Shown: positions 18,773 to 27,797 of the stretch, piece by piece
Numbering within the stretch: position 1 is the first letter of the stretch
Layout of the letters: the number at the start of each line of letters is the position of its first letter
DNA from: Pusillimonas noertemannii
Lineage (GTDB): Bacteria; Pseudomonadota; Gammaproteobacteria; Burkholderiales; Burkholderiaceae_B
Length of the DNA stretch: 64,000 nucleotides
Direction of reading: 5' to 3'
NCBI RefSeq assembly: GCF_003096595.1
Contig: NZ_QEKO01000001.1
Coordinates: forward strand, 124,001 to 188,000
Made by a program: the position numbers and the translations under genes
The notes under the pieces: model-generated
What the model was told of the DNA's origin: nothing
The model's database searches: none
Seen by the model: the letters and a program-made list of their open reading frames with translations, nothing else

Positions 18773-19714
18773 CTACGAAATAATCAGCTTGGAAAGATCG
18801 GGCTTGCTCTTGAGCATGTCTTGTTCGGCCATGGTTTCCACCCAATGGTTCAGCTGCTCGACCGTAATCGAGGGGCTGGGCGGATTGATCTCCATGGTAG
18901 CCAATACCGGCGGGGGCAGCTTGATGTACTTGCCCAGCTGTTCGCGCACGGCCTTGTCATTGGCGGCATCGGCCACGAACTCGGCGCTTTGGGCGATGGC
19001 TTGCTGGAAGGCCTTGACTTCTTTCGGGTGGGCTTCGGCCCAGTCGCGGCGCGTGACGAAGACCAGCGTGGGCATGCCCTCGGGCAGTTCGGCCAGAAAG
19101 TGCGACACAAGGCGGCCGCTGCCGCTGGAGACGATGCGTCCCATGAAAGGGTCGACCGTGACCACGCCGTCGATCGAGCCGCCGCGCAGCAAATCGTTGT
19201 GCTGCGGAAAGGCCGCCTCGACGAACTTCACCTTGGTGTCGTCGACGCCGTTCTGGCGCAACCACTTGCGGAAGGCGACGTGCAGCAGGGCGCCCAGGCC
19301 CGGCGCGCCGATGGTCTTGCCCACACAGTCTTGCGCGGTCTTGATGCCGCTGGCTTCGGTTGCCACGAAGCCAGCGCCGGTCGTGCCCTTGGAAAGCTGC
19401 GCCGCGCCCGCTATCACCACATGGTCCAGGCCGCCGTCGACCGACTGCAGGAACACCGAGGGTGTTTCCAGGGCGACCGTAAGCGATCCGGACTGGATGG
19501 CGGGCGGCAGCGAGGGGTTCAAGGGTATGAAGCGCGGCACGACATCCAGGCCCAGCTTGCCGAAGTAGCCTTGCTCGACGGCGCTGAACAGGTAGGCGGC
19601 GTCGGACACGGTGGTATAGCCCACCGAAACATCGGTGTTGGCAAACACGCGGCCGGGCAGGCCGGCACTGGCCAGCAGGGCGGCGGCGGTACCCAGGAAT
19701 TCTCTACGTTTCAT
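18773..19714 (-). CDS. ABC transporter substrate-binding protein, NMT1/THI5-like
   Basis: A 313-residue periplasmic binding protein whose N-terminus KRREFLGTAAALLASAG carries a twin-arginine motif, so export by Tat is likely. The body (VGYTTVSDAAYLFSAVEQGYF, then KFVEAAFPQHNDLLRGGSIDG) matches the SsuA/TauA/NMT1 group. It is clearly paralogous to the binding protein encoded at 24965-25891, sharing the KYIKLP-PVLA segment and the overall order of motifs. It feeds the complete transporter encoded just downstream. The ligand is unknown; the operon's hydrolases suggest an organic or aromatic acid. Confidence 0.9.
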   Translation of the reverse strand: MKRREFLGTAAALLASAGLPGRVFANTDVSVGYTTVSDAAYLFSAVEQGYFGKLGLDVVPRFIPLNPSLPPAIQSGSLTVALETPSVFLQSVDGGLDHVVIAGAAQLSKGTTGAGFVATEASGIKTAQDCVGKTIGAPGLGALLHVAFRKWLRQNGVDDTKVKFVEAAFPQHNDLLRGGSIDGVVTVDPFMGRIVSSGSGRLVSHFLAELPEGMPTLVFVTRRDWAEAHPKEVKAFQQAIAQSAEFVADAANDKAVREQLGKYIKLPPPVLATMEINPPSPSITVEQLNHWVETMAEQDMLKSKPDLSKLIIS

Positions 19715-19747
19715 GGTGTCTCCAGTGGATTTATATGGAATGGGAGT

Positions 19748-20530
19748 TCAGTCGAAAATGGCCACGGCGCGGGTCCACCCGGCCGAAGCACCGCGAATCT
19801 TGTGCGGAAAGCAGCTAATGATAAAACCGTCGGCAGGCAAGGCCTCGAGGTTGTGCAGCTTCTCAAGGTGGCAGTAGCCGATGTCGCGCCCCGCCTTGTG
19901 GCCTTCCCACAAAAGGCTTGTGTCGCCGGTTTCGGCGAACTTCTTGGCGGTGTACGAAAAGGGCGCGTCCCAGCTCCAGGCGTCGGTGCCGGTAAGGCGC
20001 ACGCCGCGCTCCAGCAGGTACATGGTGGCCTCGTAGCCCATGCCGCAGCCCGTGTTCACATAGTCGTCATGGCCATAGCGCGAGCCGGCCCGCGTATTCA
20101 CCACCACGATCTCCAGCGGCGCAAGCGTGTGGCCGATACGCTTGAGTTCGGCTTCCACATCGGCGGCGGTAACCACATAGCCGTCGGGAAGATGTCTGAA
20201 ATCAAGCTTTACGCCGGGCTGGAAGCACCATTCCAGCGGCACCTGGTCGATGGTGATCGAAGGCTTGGCCTCGCCCGTCTTGCCGTCCATGGTCGAGTGA
20301 AAATGCCAGGGGGCGTCAAGGTGGGTGCCGCTGTGCGTGGTCAGGCGCACCCATTCGGCGGCGGCGGCCTCGCCGTCGGGAAAGTCCTCGGGCCTGGTGC
20401 CGGGCAGCAGGTGGGTGAACTCTTCGATGGTGTCCTTGTGGGTCTGGTATTCGATCCGCGGCGCCAGCGGCGGCGGGTCGGACAAGACGTCGTTCTCGAG
20501 GTAGATGGAAAGGTCTACGAAGCGGCGCAT
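19748..20530 (-). CDS. Cyclase family protein (kynurenine formamidase-like hydrolase)
   Basis: A 260-residue metal-dependent hydrolase of the cyclase family. The metal motif H-x-G-T-H-x-D-x-P-x-H is seen in HSGTHLDAPWHF, and a later TDAWSWD segment fits the family. Relatives hydrolyse formylkynurenine, cyclic imides, lactones or isatin. It lies between the FAH-family gene (32-base gap) and the binding-protein gene (33-base gap) and is part of the same operon, suggesting ring opening of an imported compound before cleavage by the FAH-like enzyme. The substrate is not known. Confidence 0.85.
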   Translation of the reverse strand: MRRFVDLSIYLENDVLSDPPPLAPRIEYQTHKDTIEEFTHLLPGTRPEDFPDGEAAAAEWVRLTTHSGTHLDAPWHFHSTMDGKTGEAKPSITIDQVPLEWCFQPGVKLDFRHLPDGYVVTAADVEAELKRIGHTLAPLEIVVVNTRAGSRYGHDDYVNTGCGMGYEATMYLLERGVRLTGTDAWSWDAPFSYTAKKFAETGDTSLLWEGHKAGRDIGYCHLEKLHNLEALPADGFIISCFPHKIRGASAGWTRAVAIFD

Positions 20531-20562
20531 GGGTTTCTTCAGGTTGAATGGGTTAACAGGCC

Positions 20563-21555
20563 CTAGACCGTGGGGGCGGGCGCCTTGACGATGCGCTGGT
20601 CGATGACGCCGAAGGGCGCCGAGCCGTCGGCGGCGGTGGCCTGCATGCGCACGCGGTCGCCGAAGTGCATGAAAGGCGTCGTTGATTTGCCCTTTTCGAT
20701 CAGTTCGATGGCGCGGCGCTCGGCGATGCAGGCCGAGCCCGCGGCGCGGTCCGCGTTCGAGACCGTGCCCGAGCCGATGACGGTGCCGGCGGAAAGCTTG
20801 CGGGTCAGTGCGGCATGCGCAATCAGGCGGTCAAAGCCGAAGTTCATCTCGGCCCCGTTGGGGTGGCCGAACCACTGGCCGTTGTAGTCGATGTGCAGCG
20901 GCAGTTTCACGCGCGCGTCTTCCCAGGCCGGGCCCAGCTCGTCGGGCGTGACGGCCACCGGGGCAAAGCTGGAAGAGGGCTTGGCGTGCAGGAAACCGAA
21001 GCCGGTGCGCATTTCGCGCGGCCCAAAGCCGCGCAGGCTCACGTCGTTGATCTGCACCACAAGCGCGATGCGCCGCAGCGCCAGCTCGGGCGGGCAAGCC
21101 ATGGGCACCTGCTGCACGATTACACCGAACTCGCCTTCGAAGTCGATGCCGTGGGCTTCGTCGGGCAGCGGAATGTCTTCGCTGGCGCCCAGGAAGTCGT
21201 CGGATGCCCCCTGGTACATGACGGGAATAGTGTCCATGTCGGGAATCGGGTCAGTGTTGAATGCCTTTTCCATCAGGCGACCGTGGTTCAGGAAGGCCGA
21301 AGCGTCGCACCATTGCGGCGCGCGCGGCAGGGGGGCGGCGGCCTGCGCGGGGTCGAAATCGAAGGCATCTTGAGCCTGGCCCGCATTCAAGGCCTGGTAC
21401 AACTGACGCAGCAAGGGCTCGCAGCGGCTCCAGTCCTGCAGCGCGGCCAACAGGTTCGGCGCGATGGCCGAAGCTTCGGTGGCCCGCTCCAGATCGCGCG
21501 AAACCACGACCAGGCGGCCGTCCAGGGTGTCGTTCTTCAGTGTTGCCAGTTTCAT
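20563..21555 (-). CDS. Fumarylacetoacetate hydrolase family protein
   Basis: A 330-residue FAH-family enzyme. I choose ATG 21555 (protein beginning MKLATLKNDTLDGRLVVVSRD), which has AAAGG upstream; an ATG 33 bases earlier lacks a site. Metal-binding acids of the family appear in the segment FEGEFGVIVQ and in VVQINDVSLR. Members hydrolyse C-C bonds of acylpyruvates or decarboxylate/hydrate related diketo acids at the end of aromatic catabolism. It is the first gene of the leftward operon, and operator copy D with a -10-like hexamer lies about 140-190 bases upstream. Confidence 0.9.
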   Translation of the reverse strand: MKLATLKNDTLDGRLVVVSRDLERATEASAIAPNLLAALQDWSRCEPLLRQLYQALNAGQAQDAFDFDPAQAAAPLPRAPQWCDASAFLNHGRLMEKAFNTDPIPDMDTIPVMYQGASDDFLGASEDIPLPDEAHGIDFEGEFGVIVQQVPMACPPELALRRIALVVQINDVSLRGFGPREMRTGFGFLHAKPSSSFAPVAVTPDELGPAWEDARVKLPLHIDYNGQWFGHPNGAEMNFGFDRLIAHAALTRKLSAGTVIGSGTVSNADRAAGSACIAERRAIELIEKGKSTTPFMHFGDRVRMQATAADGSAPFGVIDQRIVKAPAPTV

Positions 21556-21694
21556 TGTCCGAGCCTTTGCAAGCGAAGCCTTTGCCATTGCGGAAGCAAC
21601 GCAGGGTAGCTGTTGCCCCTGCTGCCAGGAAACGCGGGTACCGGCCCCTCGGGCGCGAGCACCGTCTCCTGCTTATATTTGATCGTTGCCCTGG

Positions 21695-21749
21695 ATAGTA
21701 GGAAATTGGCGTCTCGAGCGGAAATCGATTTTGCCGATAGCAGGTATTG
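21695..21749 (-). promoter_or_regulatory. Operator copy D with -10-like hexamer, FAH operon promoter
   Basis: The plus strand carries GGAAATCGATTTT followed by GCCGATAGCAGGTATTG at 21720-21749. This contains two adjacent dyads, GAAA-TCGA-TTTT and ATA-N5-TAT. Exactly as in copies A, B and C, a TA-rich hexamer lies at a fixed spacing: on the minus strand TACTAT (21695-21700), reading toward the FAH gene. The LysR gene begins 73 bases away on the other side, so this is the probable LysR autoregulatory and activator site. Confidence 0.65.
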
Positions 21750-21821
21750 GGCGGCCGGGCGCCGCCCTGCTATATCATCGAACCCTAAGACATATAAATT
21801 CACTCCGAGGGAATCCGGGTC

Positions 21822-22742
21822 ATGCGCTACCAGCGAATCGATCTCAATCTGCTCGTGGCGCTCGATATTCTGCTGGCCGAGCGCAACGTTACGCGCGCCG
21901 CCGAGCGCCTGCACATCACGCAGTCCGCCGCCAGCGGCGTGCTTTCCAGGCTGCGCGATTATTTCGAAGACCCCCTGCTGGTGCAGGTGGGCCGCGACAT
22001 GCGGCTTACGCCCCTGGCCGAAAGCCTGGTCGACCAGGTGCGCGACATTATCGTTCGCATCGACAGCACCATGGCCGCGCGACCCGAGTTCGACCCGGGC
22101 GAGGCCCAGCGCCACTTCGTCATCATCGCCTCCGACTACGTGTCGCGGGTGCTGATGGCCGACGTACTGCAGCGCATCAGCGCACTGGCGCCGGCCATTA
22201 CCTTCGAGCTGCGGCCCACCTCGCCGCTGATGGTGCGCGACATCGAACAGGGCAGGGTCGACCTGCTTATCACCCCCGCCCATCTTGTCAGCGCCGATCA
22301 TCCCAGCACGCCGCTGTTCGACGACACCTATACCGTCGTGGCGTGGGACCAGAACCCGATTTGCAAAAAAGGCCTTACCCTCGACACCTACCATTCGGCC
22401 GGCCACGTGGCGTATCGCTATGGCCGGGGCGGAAACCCCTGGTTCGAGCAGTGGTATGCCAACCAGCATGCGGAAACACGCCGGGTCGAGGTGATTACGC
22501 ACGACTTCAACCTGATCTCGCGCTTTGTCATCGGTACGAACCGGCTTGCAACCGTGCAGACCCGCCTGGCGACGCAGTTCGAAGAGTCCATGCCCGTGCG
22601 CCTGTTTCCGCTTCCCATGAATACGCCGCGCCTGGTCGAGGTGCTGCAATGGCACAAGTACCGCGAAACCGATCCGGGCTGTATGTGGCTGCGCGAGCAG
22701 ATCATAGAAACCGCCCGCCAGTTGCCTGTCATTTCTGATTGA
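21822..22742 (+). CDS. LysR-type transcriptional regulator (NodD/PcpR-like)
   Basis: A 306-residue LysR protein with the NodD-like N-terminus RIDLNLLVALDILLAERNVTRAAERLHITQSAASGVLSRLR (winged HTH, residues 5-65) and a C-terminal effector domain. It is divergent from the FAH-cyclase-ABC operon. Operator copy D lies in the shared region, and three more copies sit upstream of the amidohydrolase, CocE hydrolase and ACMSD-like genes. It is therefore the leading candidate for the activator of that whole set. The effector is unknown. Confidence 0.92.
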   Translation: MRYQRIDLNLLVALDILLAERNVTRAAERLHITQSAASGVLSRLRDYFEDPLLVQVGRDMRLTPLAESLVDQVRDIIVRIDSTMAARPEFDPGEAQRHFVIIASDYVSRVLMADVLQRISALAPAITFELRPTSPLMVRDIEQGRVDLLITPAHLVSADHPSTPLFDDTYTVVAWDQNPICKKGLTLDTYHSAGHVAYRYGRGGNPWFEQWYANQHAETRRVEVITHDFNLISRFVIGTNRLATVQTRLATQFEESMPVRLFPLPMNTPRLVEVLQWHKYRETDPGCMWLREQIIETARQLPVISD

Positions 22743-22905
22743 CGCCAACAGGGTGTTGCGAGTCGGCGGGCGGATTCATCGTTGCGGCAGCGCTTCGCAA
22801 AGGCCGTGAAGCCAGGGAGAAGCGATAAATCCATGTGGAAGGCGCAAACCCAAGAGGAAGCGTTGGACCCAGAACATGAACTTTGTCTTTTTTCAGGAGC
22901 AAAAA

Positions 22906-23331
22906 ATGAGCAAACTCACCTTGGCGCAGGCCAACCAGATCATCGCTTCGGCCCTCGAGAACGCACGTTCCAAGGGCTACAAGCCCATGGCCGTCGTGGT
23001 CATCGACGAACACGGCAACACCCGCGCCGTGCAGCGCGATGATGGCGCCAGCATGTTCCGCATAGACATTGCCACGGGCAAGGCCTGGGGGGCGGTGGCC
23101 ATGGGTTCATCCAGCCGTTCCCTGGCCGAGCGCGCCGCCGGCAACCCCAACTTCTTTGGCGCCCTGGCCTCGACCAGCGGCGGAAAGTTCCTGCCCCAGC
23201 CGGGCGCGGTGCTCATCAAGAACGCGCAGGGCGAGATCGTGGGCGCGGTGGGCGCCAGCGGCGGCACCGGAGATGAAGACGAAGAGATCTGCATCCACGG
23301 CGTCAACGCCGCGGGTCTGGACCACGCCTGA
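22906..23331 (+). CDS. GlcG/HbpS family protein
   Basis: A 141-residue protein of the GlcG/HbpS (heme-binding/DUF336) family. The start ATG 22906 follows CAGGAG; an ATG 30 bases upstream in frame has no such site. Typical segments are LTLAQANQIIASALENAR, VVVIDEHGN and the C-terminal GAVGASGGTGDEDEEIC. The fold is found in heme-binding sensors and in proteins accompanying glycolate, diol or aromatic catabolic genes, where the function is uncertain. It lies downstream of the LysR gene in the same direction, separated by 163 bases. Confidence 0.85.
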   Translation: MSKLTLAQANQIIASALENARSKGYKPMAVVVIDEHGNTRAVQRDDGASMFRIDIATGKAWGAVAMGSSSRSLAERAAGNPNFFGALASTSGGKFLPQPGAVLIKNAQGEIVGAVGASGGTGDEDEEICIHGVNAAGLDHA

Positions 23332-23395
23332 TTCTCTTATGGGCGCATCGGGACTCTTTGTCCATCTCGCGGGATTTCAATAGAGCCCTGAGAGA

Positions 23396-23429
23396 CGCCT
23401 ATTGGCAAGCCTGCTTAAGCCAATAGGCG
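23396..23429. terminator. Bidirectional terminator-like hairpin
   Basis: Perfect 11-base arms CGCCTATTGGC and GCCAATAGGCG enclose 12 bases. It lies between two convergent genes (GlcG-like ends at 23331, amidohydrolase ends at 23514), the expected place for a shared terminator. No T run follows on either side, so termination might depend on Rho or the hairpin may only protect the 3' ends. Confidence 0.5.
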
Positions 23430-23513
23430 CCGGGCAATTCTCGTCACTCATGGGATTCCCTTCGCCGGCATAGCCGGGGTGCTTGACGGCGGCTCTACGC
23501 CTAGCAGTTGAGA

Positions 23514-24761
23514 TCAGACGTTGGTGTGCGCGGCCGCCGGCGCCTTGTGGAAGCGGCCGTCCTTCATGATGGCCAATAGGCGCCGCTTGTCCTGCAAAAT
23601 GGTGATGTCCTGCGTCGGGTCGCCGTTCACCAGCAGAATATCGGCCAGATAACCGGGCTTGACCAGGCCCAGCTCCGTTCCCATGCCCATAATCTGCCCG
23701 CCCAGCGCCGTGGCCGCGTGCAGCACCTCTGCAGGCGTATAGCCGAACAGCCGCACGAACAGTTCAAGGTCCCAGGCATTGCGGCCTGTGGGGTTATAGG
23801 GGAACCCGTAGTCGCCGCCCGGCAGCACCCGCACGCCGCGGCGCTTCAGCTCCGGCACCAGCTTTTGCTGCCGCTCGATTGTTTCGGCCGCAAAGCGCTT
23901 CATCTGGCCCAGGTCGACATTGCCGAAGGGCGTTGCATCCACCAGCGCCTGCATCATGCCCACCGCCGGCGCCATGAAGATCTCGTCGCGCCTTGCCTCC
24001 AGCATGTCCAACGCCTCTTCGTCGGCGAACGAACAGTGGTAGATCACCCGAAACCCGTTGCGCGCCGCCATCTTCACCGCTTCGGCCGCCTGCGCATGCG
24101 CGCAAAGCCACACACCCGACTCGCGTGCCTGTTCACCCGCCGCGCGGGCTTCTTCCTCGGTATAAAGCAGCTGCTGCGACGTACCCGGAACCAGCGTGTC
24201 TTGCCCCGAAAGCAAGAACTTCACCGACTTGGCGCCGATGCGCGCGCATTCCTTGACGAACTCGCGTATGGCTTCCGGCCCGCTGCCGTGGTCTTCCACA
24301 TGGCCGGTGGAAAGCGCCTCGGGGCTGGGCGGTTCGCGTTCGATGGAAGAAGGCACCAGCCGCGGTCCGGGCAGGCCGCCGTCTTCAATATGCCGATACA
24401 GCGCGGCCTCGATCAGCTTGCTTAGCGAGCCGGCCGAGTAGGCGCTGGTATAGCCGTGATCGAGCAGAATACGGGCGTTGCGGGCGGTGCCCAGCACCAG
24501 CTCTTCGATCGGCAGCGACATGCCGGGCACAAAGCGCTCCACCGACGTGGGCCAGGAAAGATGGGCGTGCGCTTCGACCAGGCCCGGCATCAGCGTGGCG
24601 CCCTTGCCATCAATGATCTGATCGTTTTCTTTTGCAATGGATGCTTTGCCGGCCACGGCCACCTGCTCGATTCGGTTCTTTTTCACACGAACCTGGCCAT
24701 CGAAAACGGGCGTGCCGCTGCCGTCAAAAATATGGACGTTGGTAAAGGTAATGGCTTGCAC
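23514..24761 (-). CDS. Metal-dependent amidohydrolase (imidazolonepropionase-like)
   Basis: A 415-residue amidohydrolase-superfamily enzyme. Metal ligands are visible in EAHAHLSW (HxH), in LCAHAQAAEAV and VIYHCSFADEEAL (His residues) and in GGDYGFPYNP (Asp). The C-terminal strand motif LGLVKPGYLADILLVNGDP is typical of the superfamily. It would hydrolyse a C-N bond of a cyclic or linear amide. Operator copy A and its -10 hexamer lie about 30-85 bases upstream of the start, so it belongs to the LysR regulon. The substrate is unknown; the neighbouring FAH and cyclase enzymes suggest a nitrogen-containing ring compound. Confidence 0.88.
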   Translation of the reverse strand: MQAITFTNVHIFDGSGTPVFDGQVRVKKNRIEQVAVAGKASIAKENDQIIDGKGATLMPGLVEAHAHLSWPTSVERFVPGMSLPIEELVLGTARNARILLDHGYTSAYSAGSLSKLIEAALYRHIEDGGLPGPRLVPSSIEREPPSPEALSTGHVEDHGSGPEAIREFVKECARIGAKSVKFLLSGQDTLVPGTSQQLLYTEEEARAAGEQARESGVWLCAHAQAAEAVKMAARNGFRVIYHCSFADEEALDMLEARRDEIFMAPAVGMMQALVDATPFGNVDLGQMKRFAAETIERQQKLVPELKRRGVRVLPGGDYGFPYNPTGRNAWDLELFVRLFGYTPAEVLHAATALGGQIMGMGTELGLVKPGYLADILLVNGDPTQDITILQDKRRLLAIMKDGRFHKAPAAAHTNV

Positions 24762-24789
24762 GAGGTCTCCCTAAACACTGTTTGCTTGA

Positions 24790-24844
24790 AGTTTAGGAAG
24801 GGCGGACAAAGAGCGGAAACCGTTTTTGGCGATACCTGCTATTT
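24790..24844 (-). promoter_or_regulatory. Operator copy A with -10-like hexamer
   Basis: On the plus strand GGAAACCGTTTTTGGCGATA followed by CCTGCTATTT lies at 24815-24844. TAGGAA begins exactly 21 bases upstream of the GGAAA; on the minus strand this is the -10-like TAAACT (24790-24795) directed at the amidohydrolase gene. Nearly identical to copy B in both core and flanks. Confidence 0.65.
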
Positions 24845-24964
24845 CCGAACGGGTGCCGGGTTCGCAGCAGGGGGCGTCGCCCGCCACCAGAGAGATGGGT
24901 TGTGGCGGAGCCCCGCGTGCGTTTCGCGTTCCGGGAAGGCGTCTTGGCGTTGTTCCGGCTTCCG

Positions 24965-25891
24965 CTACTTTGCGATGATCGCCCCGGCGTCAGGCTTGGC
25001 CCTGATCAGCTCCATGCCGTGCATGGTGTCGATCCAGAACGACAGCTGCTCGGGGCTTGCCTCAGCGCTTAGACGCGGAGTGGGTATGGAAGCCAGAACC
25101 GGTGCGGGCAGCTTGATGTACTTGGCAAGGTCTTCGCGCGCCGCTTCCGGATTGGCCTTCGTGAACTCGATCGCTTCGGCGATGGCGGCACGAAACTGGC
25201 CAACGGCGGCCTGATTGGCTTCTGCCCACTTGCGTGTGGTGGCATAGAAGACGCCGGACGTGTTCTCGGGAAGGAAGGCCGGAAAATAGGCCAGCACTCT
25301 TGCATTGCCCGCTTTTACCGCCCGGGGCAGGAAGGGGTCGGCGCTTACGCCCGCGTCGATCGTTCCGTTCTTGAGCAGATCACCCGTTTGAGGAAAATTG
25401 ACCTCGACGAAATTCACCTTCCCGGTGTCGATGCCCTGGTCGGCTATCCATTTGCGGGCCAGCACATACAGCGAGCCGCCGATGGAAGGCACCCCCACTT
25501 TCTTGCCGACCAGGTCTTCGGGCTTGTGAATCTCCGATGGCGCCCCGGCAAGCAAGCCGAAGTTCTCGTCCGTCTTGGCGGTTACGCTGGTTCCCGCAAC
25601 GGCGACCAGATCGAGTCCGCCATCTATGCCTAGCAGCATATTGGTGGGCGGCAGGGTGGCCATCTGCAGCGAGCCTCCCTGCAGGCCGGGAGCCAATGCG
25701 CCGCCGGCCACCTGCTGGAAGGTGACATCCAGGCCGTGCTTCTTGAAGAAGCCTCTTTCCTGGGCCACGAATGAGGCCAGGTAATCGGCCACCCCCGTGT
25801 GCCCGAGGGTTATCTTGGTTTGGGCGTGGGCGCCCGATGTTGCGGCAAATGTGAACGCCAGGGCGCAGCACGCCTTCTTGATCCAATGCAT
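24965..25891 (-). CDS. Substrate-binding protein, NMT1/THI5-like, without own permease
   Basis: A 308-residue periplasmic binding protein with a Sec signal peptide (KKACCALAFTFAATSGAHA, then QTKITLGHTG). It is homologous along its length to the protein encoded at 18773-19714, sharing motifs such as FVE-x2-FPQ, DPF and KYIKLPAPVLAS. It lies 43 bases downstream of the CocE-type hydrolase gene and is probably cotranscribed from operator copy C. No permease or ATPase gene accompanies it, so I infer that it delivers a second ligand to the transporter encoded at 16468-18765, which carries the same operator. Confidence 0.87.
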   Translation of the reverse strand: MHWIKKACCALAFTFAATSGAHAQTKITLGHTGVADYLASFVAQERGFFKKHGLDVTFQQVAGGALAPGLQGGSLQMATLPPTNMLLGIDGGLDLVAVAGTSVTAKTDENFGLLAGAPSEIHKPEDLVGKKVGVPSIGGSLYVLARKWIADQGIDTGKVNFVEVNFPQTGDLLKNGTIDAGVSADPFLPRAVKAGNARVLAYFPAFLPENTSGVFYATTRKWAEANQAAVGQFRAAIAEAIEFTKANPEAAREDLAKYIKLPAPVLASIPTPRLSAEASPEQLSFWIDTMHGMELIRAKPDAGAIIAK

Positions 25892-25934
25892 GAGGGTCTC
25901 CTTGAGTGGTATGAATGCTTTCTGGTTGGGGGCA

Positions 25935-27674
25935 TCAAGCCGGAATTACGGGCAGCAGCAGATGCAACGGATGGTCTTCGCCCGAGTGGATCGTGATCGT
26001 GCCGTCGAAGACCTCTGCGGGCCTGTCTTGCGGATCGTCATGCAGGTGCAGCGAGCAGCCGCGCATTTCTATTCCGCCGTACGTTCGCGGCATCGGACCA
26101 GGCAGGCCGTGGTCGAAGTCTTGCCCCGCCACTGTCAGGGCAAGCCGCCATCCACGGGGCAGCACGATGGAAGTCGGCCAGATCTCTATGTCCAGTTCAT
26201 AGATTTCGCCCGGCGTCAGCGGCTGGGCTTCGTCATGAGCGTGATAGGGGCGGTAGGGCAGCGATTTCCCTGCGTCGAGCTTGCGGTGCGAGGCCCGCAG
26301 CCATCCATAGGCCACCGGGTTATTGGGGTCGGAGGCGCCCGTAAAGAGCGCCTCCCGGCCGTGCGGGCCAAAGGCGCGCAAGGTCAGGAAGAGGTCCGCG
26401 TCGGCGGTGCTGGAGGACACGAACAGCTTCGCCGCCACGGGCCCCGTCAATTCCAGCTCTGTTTTTTGAGGCTCCGTCCAGAACGTGATGCCTGGCGAGA
26501 AGCCGCGGTAGTGCGCGCTGGCCGGCCCCGGAGGTACCTCGCGCAAGGTCTTGCCCGAGGCATCCAGATAGTGGCGCGTCCATTGGGTGCGGGCCAAAGG
26601 CCATTCCTGCTCTTCGCGTTTGATGAAGCGGTCGGGATGGCGCACATTGAGCTGGACGGGCGCCGTTTTCTCCCATCCGTTGTCTTCGCCCTTCAGGAAG
26701 TGATCGAAGAACTTGCGCATCATTGCGCGGCCTTCCCGCGTGTAGTATTCGGTCCAGTGCTCGTAGCCGTGCATTTCCAGCCACTTCTGCCTTGAGCCCG
26801 CCCGTTGATAGCCCTCGGTATTGCCCCTTAGATGCAAGCCCAGGCCGCCCCAGTTTCCGCGGGACAAAACGGGCACCTCGATGTTCTCCAGCGCCGGGGT
26901 GCGTTGCCTGAAGTAGTCGTCGTCAAGCGTATGGGCCCGCTGTTCGGCGGGCAGGTCGGCAATGCGGGCCGCCAGGGCCTCGGGCGGCTCGGTCTGGGGG
27001 CCGGCTATCAGCTCGCCGGTGTTGGGGTTGCTTTTGCCGCGTTCGCCCAGCCCGTTCTGTACTGCCGACACCTGCACCGGGTACCAGCGTATCCAGAACG
27101 TGCACAATATGCCCCCGTGACGTACGGCGTCGCGATAGAAGTCGGCCGCGCCCTCGAACGGGCAGATTGCGGCAAGGTGCTTGGGCCGTGTGGCCGCTAC
27201 TTGCCACTGGTTCATGGCGTAGTACGAGATGCCGGTCAGGCCCACCTTGCCATTGCTCCAGCTTTGCGTGCCCGCCCACTCGATGCAGTCGTGGAAATCC
27301 TGGGTTTCCCGCGGGGACAGCACGTCGATGCGGCCGGGGGAACGCCCCGCTCCACGGGAATCGACGCGAATACAGACGTAGCCGTATTCACGCGTCCAGA
27401 TTTCAGGGTCGGGCGTTTCCCAGGCCTGGTATTTGTTTGACGAATCCGCGAGCGCCTCGGGGTGGTCGCGTTCCAGGGCATTCCATGCAAAGGCATAGCC
27501 CGTCTGGAAAGGCAGGCCCTTGGCATAAGGGCCGTGGGTCATGAGCATGGGGTACCTGCCCTCGCCCAGCGGCCGATAAACATCGGCCCGCAGCACGGCG
27601 CCGTCGTCCATGGTGATGGGAACATCCCAGTCAATGGCCATGCCGTCGCGTACTTCCGTCTTGAAGTCGTTCAC
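25935..27674 (-). CDS. CocE/NonD family hydrolase
   Basis: A 579-residue X-Pro dipeptidyl-peptidase/cocaine-esterase family protein. The start is GTG 27674, justified by a strong GGAGGAGA just upstream. The nucleophile Ser is in GLTGISYYAMNQW within the alpha/beta hydrolase domain (residues 20-340). The C-terminal third is the jelly-roll domain of the family (VAAKLFVSSSTADADLFLTLRAF, then YELDIEIWPTS and GWRLALTVAG). Members hydrolyse esters or acyl-amides. Operator copy C sits about 50-100 bases upstream, placing it in the LysR regulon with the binding protein that follows. Confidence 0.88.
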   Translation of the reverse strand: MNDFKTEVRDGMAIDWDVPITMDDGAVLRADVYRPLGEGRYPMLMTHGPYAKGLPFQTGYAFAWNALERDHPEALADSSNKYQAWETPDPEIWTREYGYVCIRVDSRGAGRSPGRIDVLSPRETQDFHDCIEWAGTQSWSNGKVGLTGISYYAMNQWQVAATRPKHLAAICPFEGAADFYRDAVRHGGILCTFWIRWYPVQVSAVQNGLGERGKSNPNTGELIAGPQTEPPEALAARIADLPAEQRAHTLDDDYFRQRTPALENIEVPVLSRGNWGGLGLHLRGNTEGYQRAGSRQKWLEMHGYEHWTEYYTREGRAMMRKFFDHFLKGEDNGWEKTAPVQLNVRHPDRFIKREEQEWPLARTQWTRHYLDASGKTLREVPPGPASAHYRGFSPGITFWTEPQKTELELTGPVAAKLFVSSSTADADLFLTLRAFGPHGREALFTGASDPNNPVAYGWLRASHRKLDAGKSLPYRPYHAHDEAQPLTPGEIYELDIEIWPTSIVLPRGWRLALTVAGQDFDHGLPGPMPRTYGGIEMRGCSLHLHDDPQDRPAEVFDGTITIHSGEDHPLHLLLPVIPA

Positions 27675-27720
27675 GTCTCCTCCAGAATGCGTCGATAGGA
27701 CTGCTTATTTCTTTGCTCGA

Positions 27721-27775
27721 ATCCTAGCCAGCATTCTGGGGATGGTGAAATCGTTTCTCGCGATACCTCGTATTT
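27721..27775 (-). promoter_or_regulatory. Operator copy C with -10-like hexamer
   Basis: The most diverged of four copies: plus strand TGAAATCGTTTCTCGCGATA and CCTCGTATTT at 27746-27775. The -10-like hexamer on the minus strand is TAGGAT (27721-27726), at the same spacing as in copies A, B and D. It faces the CocE hydrolase gene. Confidence 0.55.
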
Positions 27776-27797
27776 TTCTGTGCCGGGGGGCTCCGGC

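Noticed and set aside
23718-24425. A 235-aa plus-strand frame opposite the amidohydrolase
   Set aside because: Composition and lack of domain or ribosome binding site mark it as an antisense shadow.
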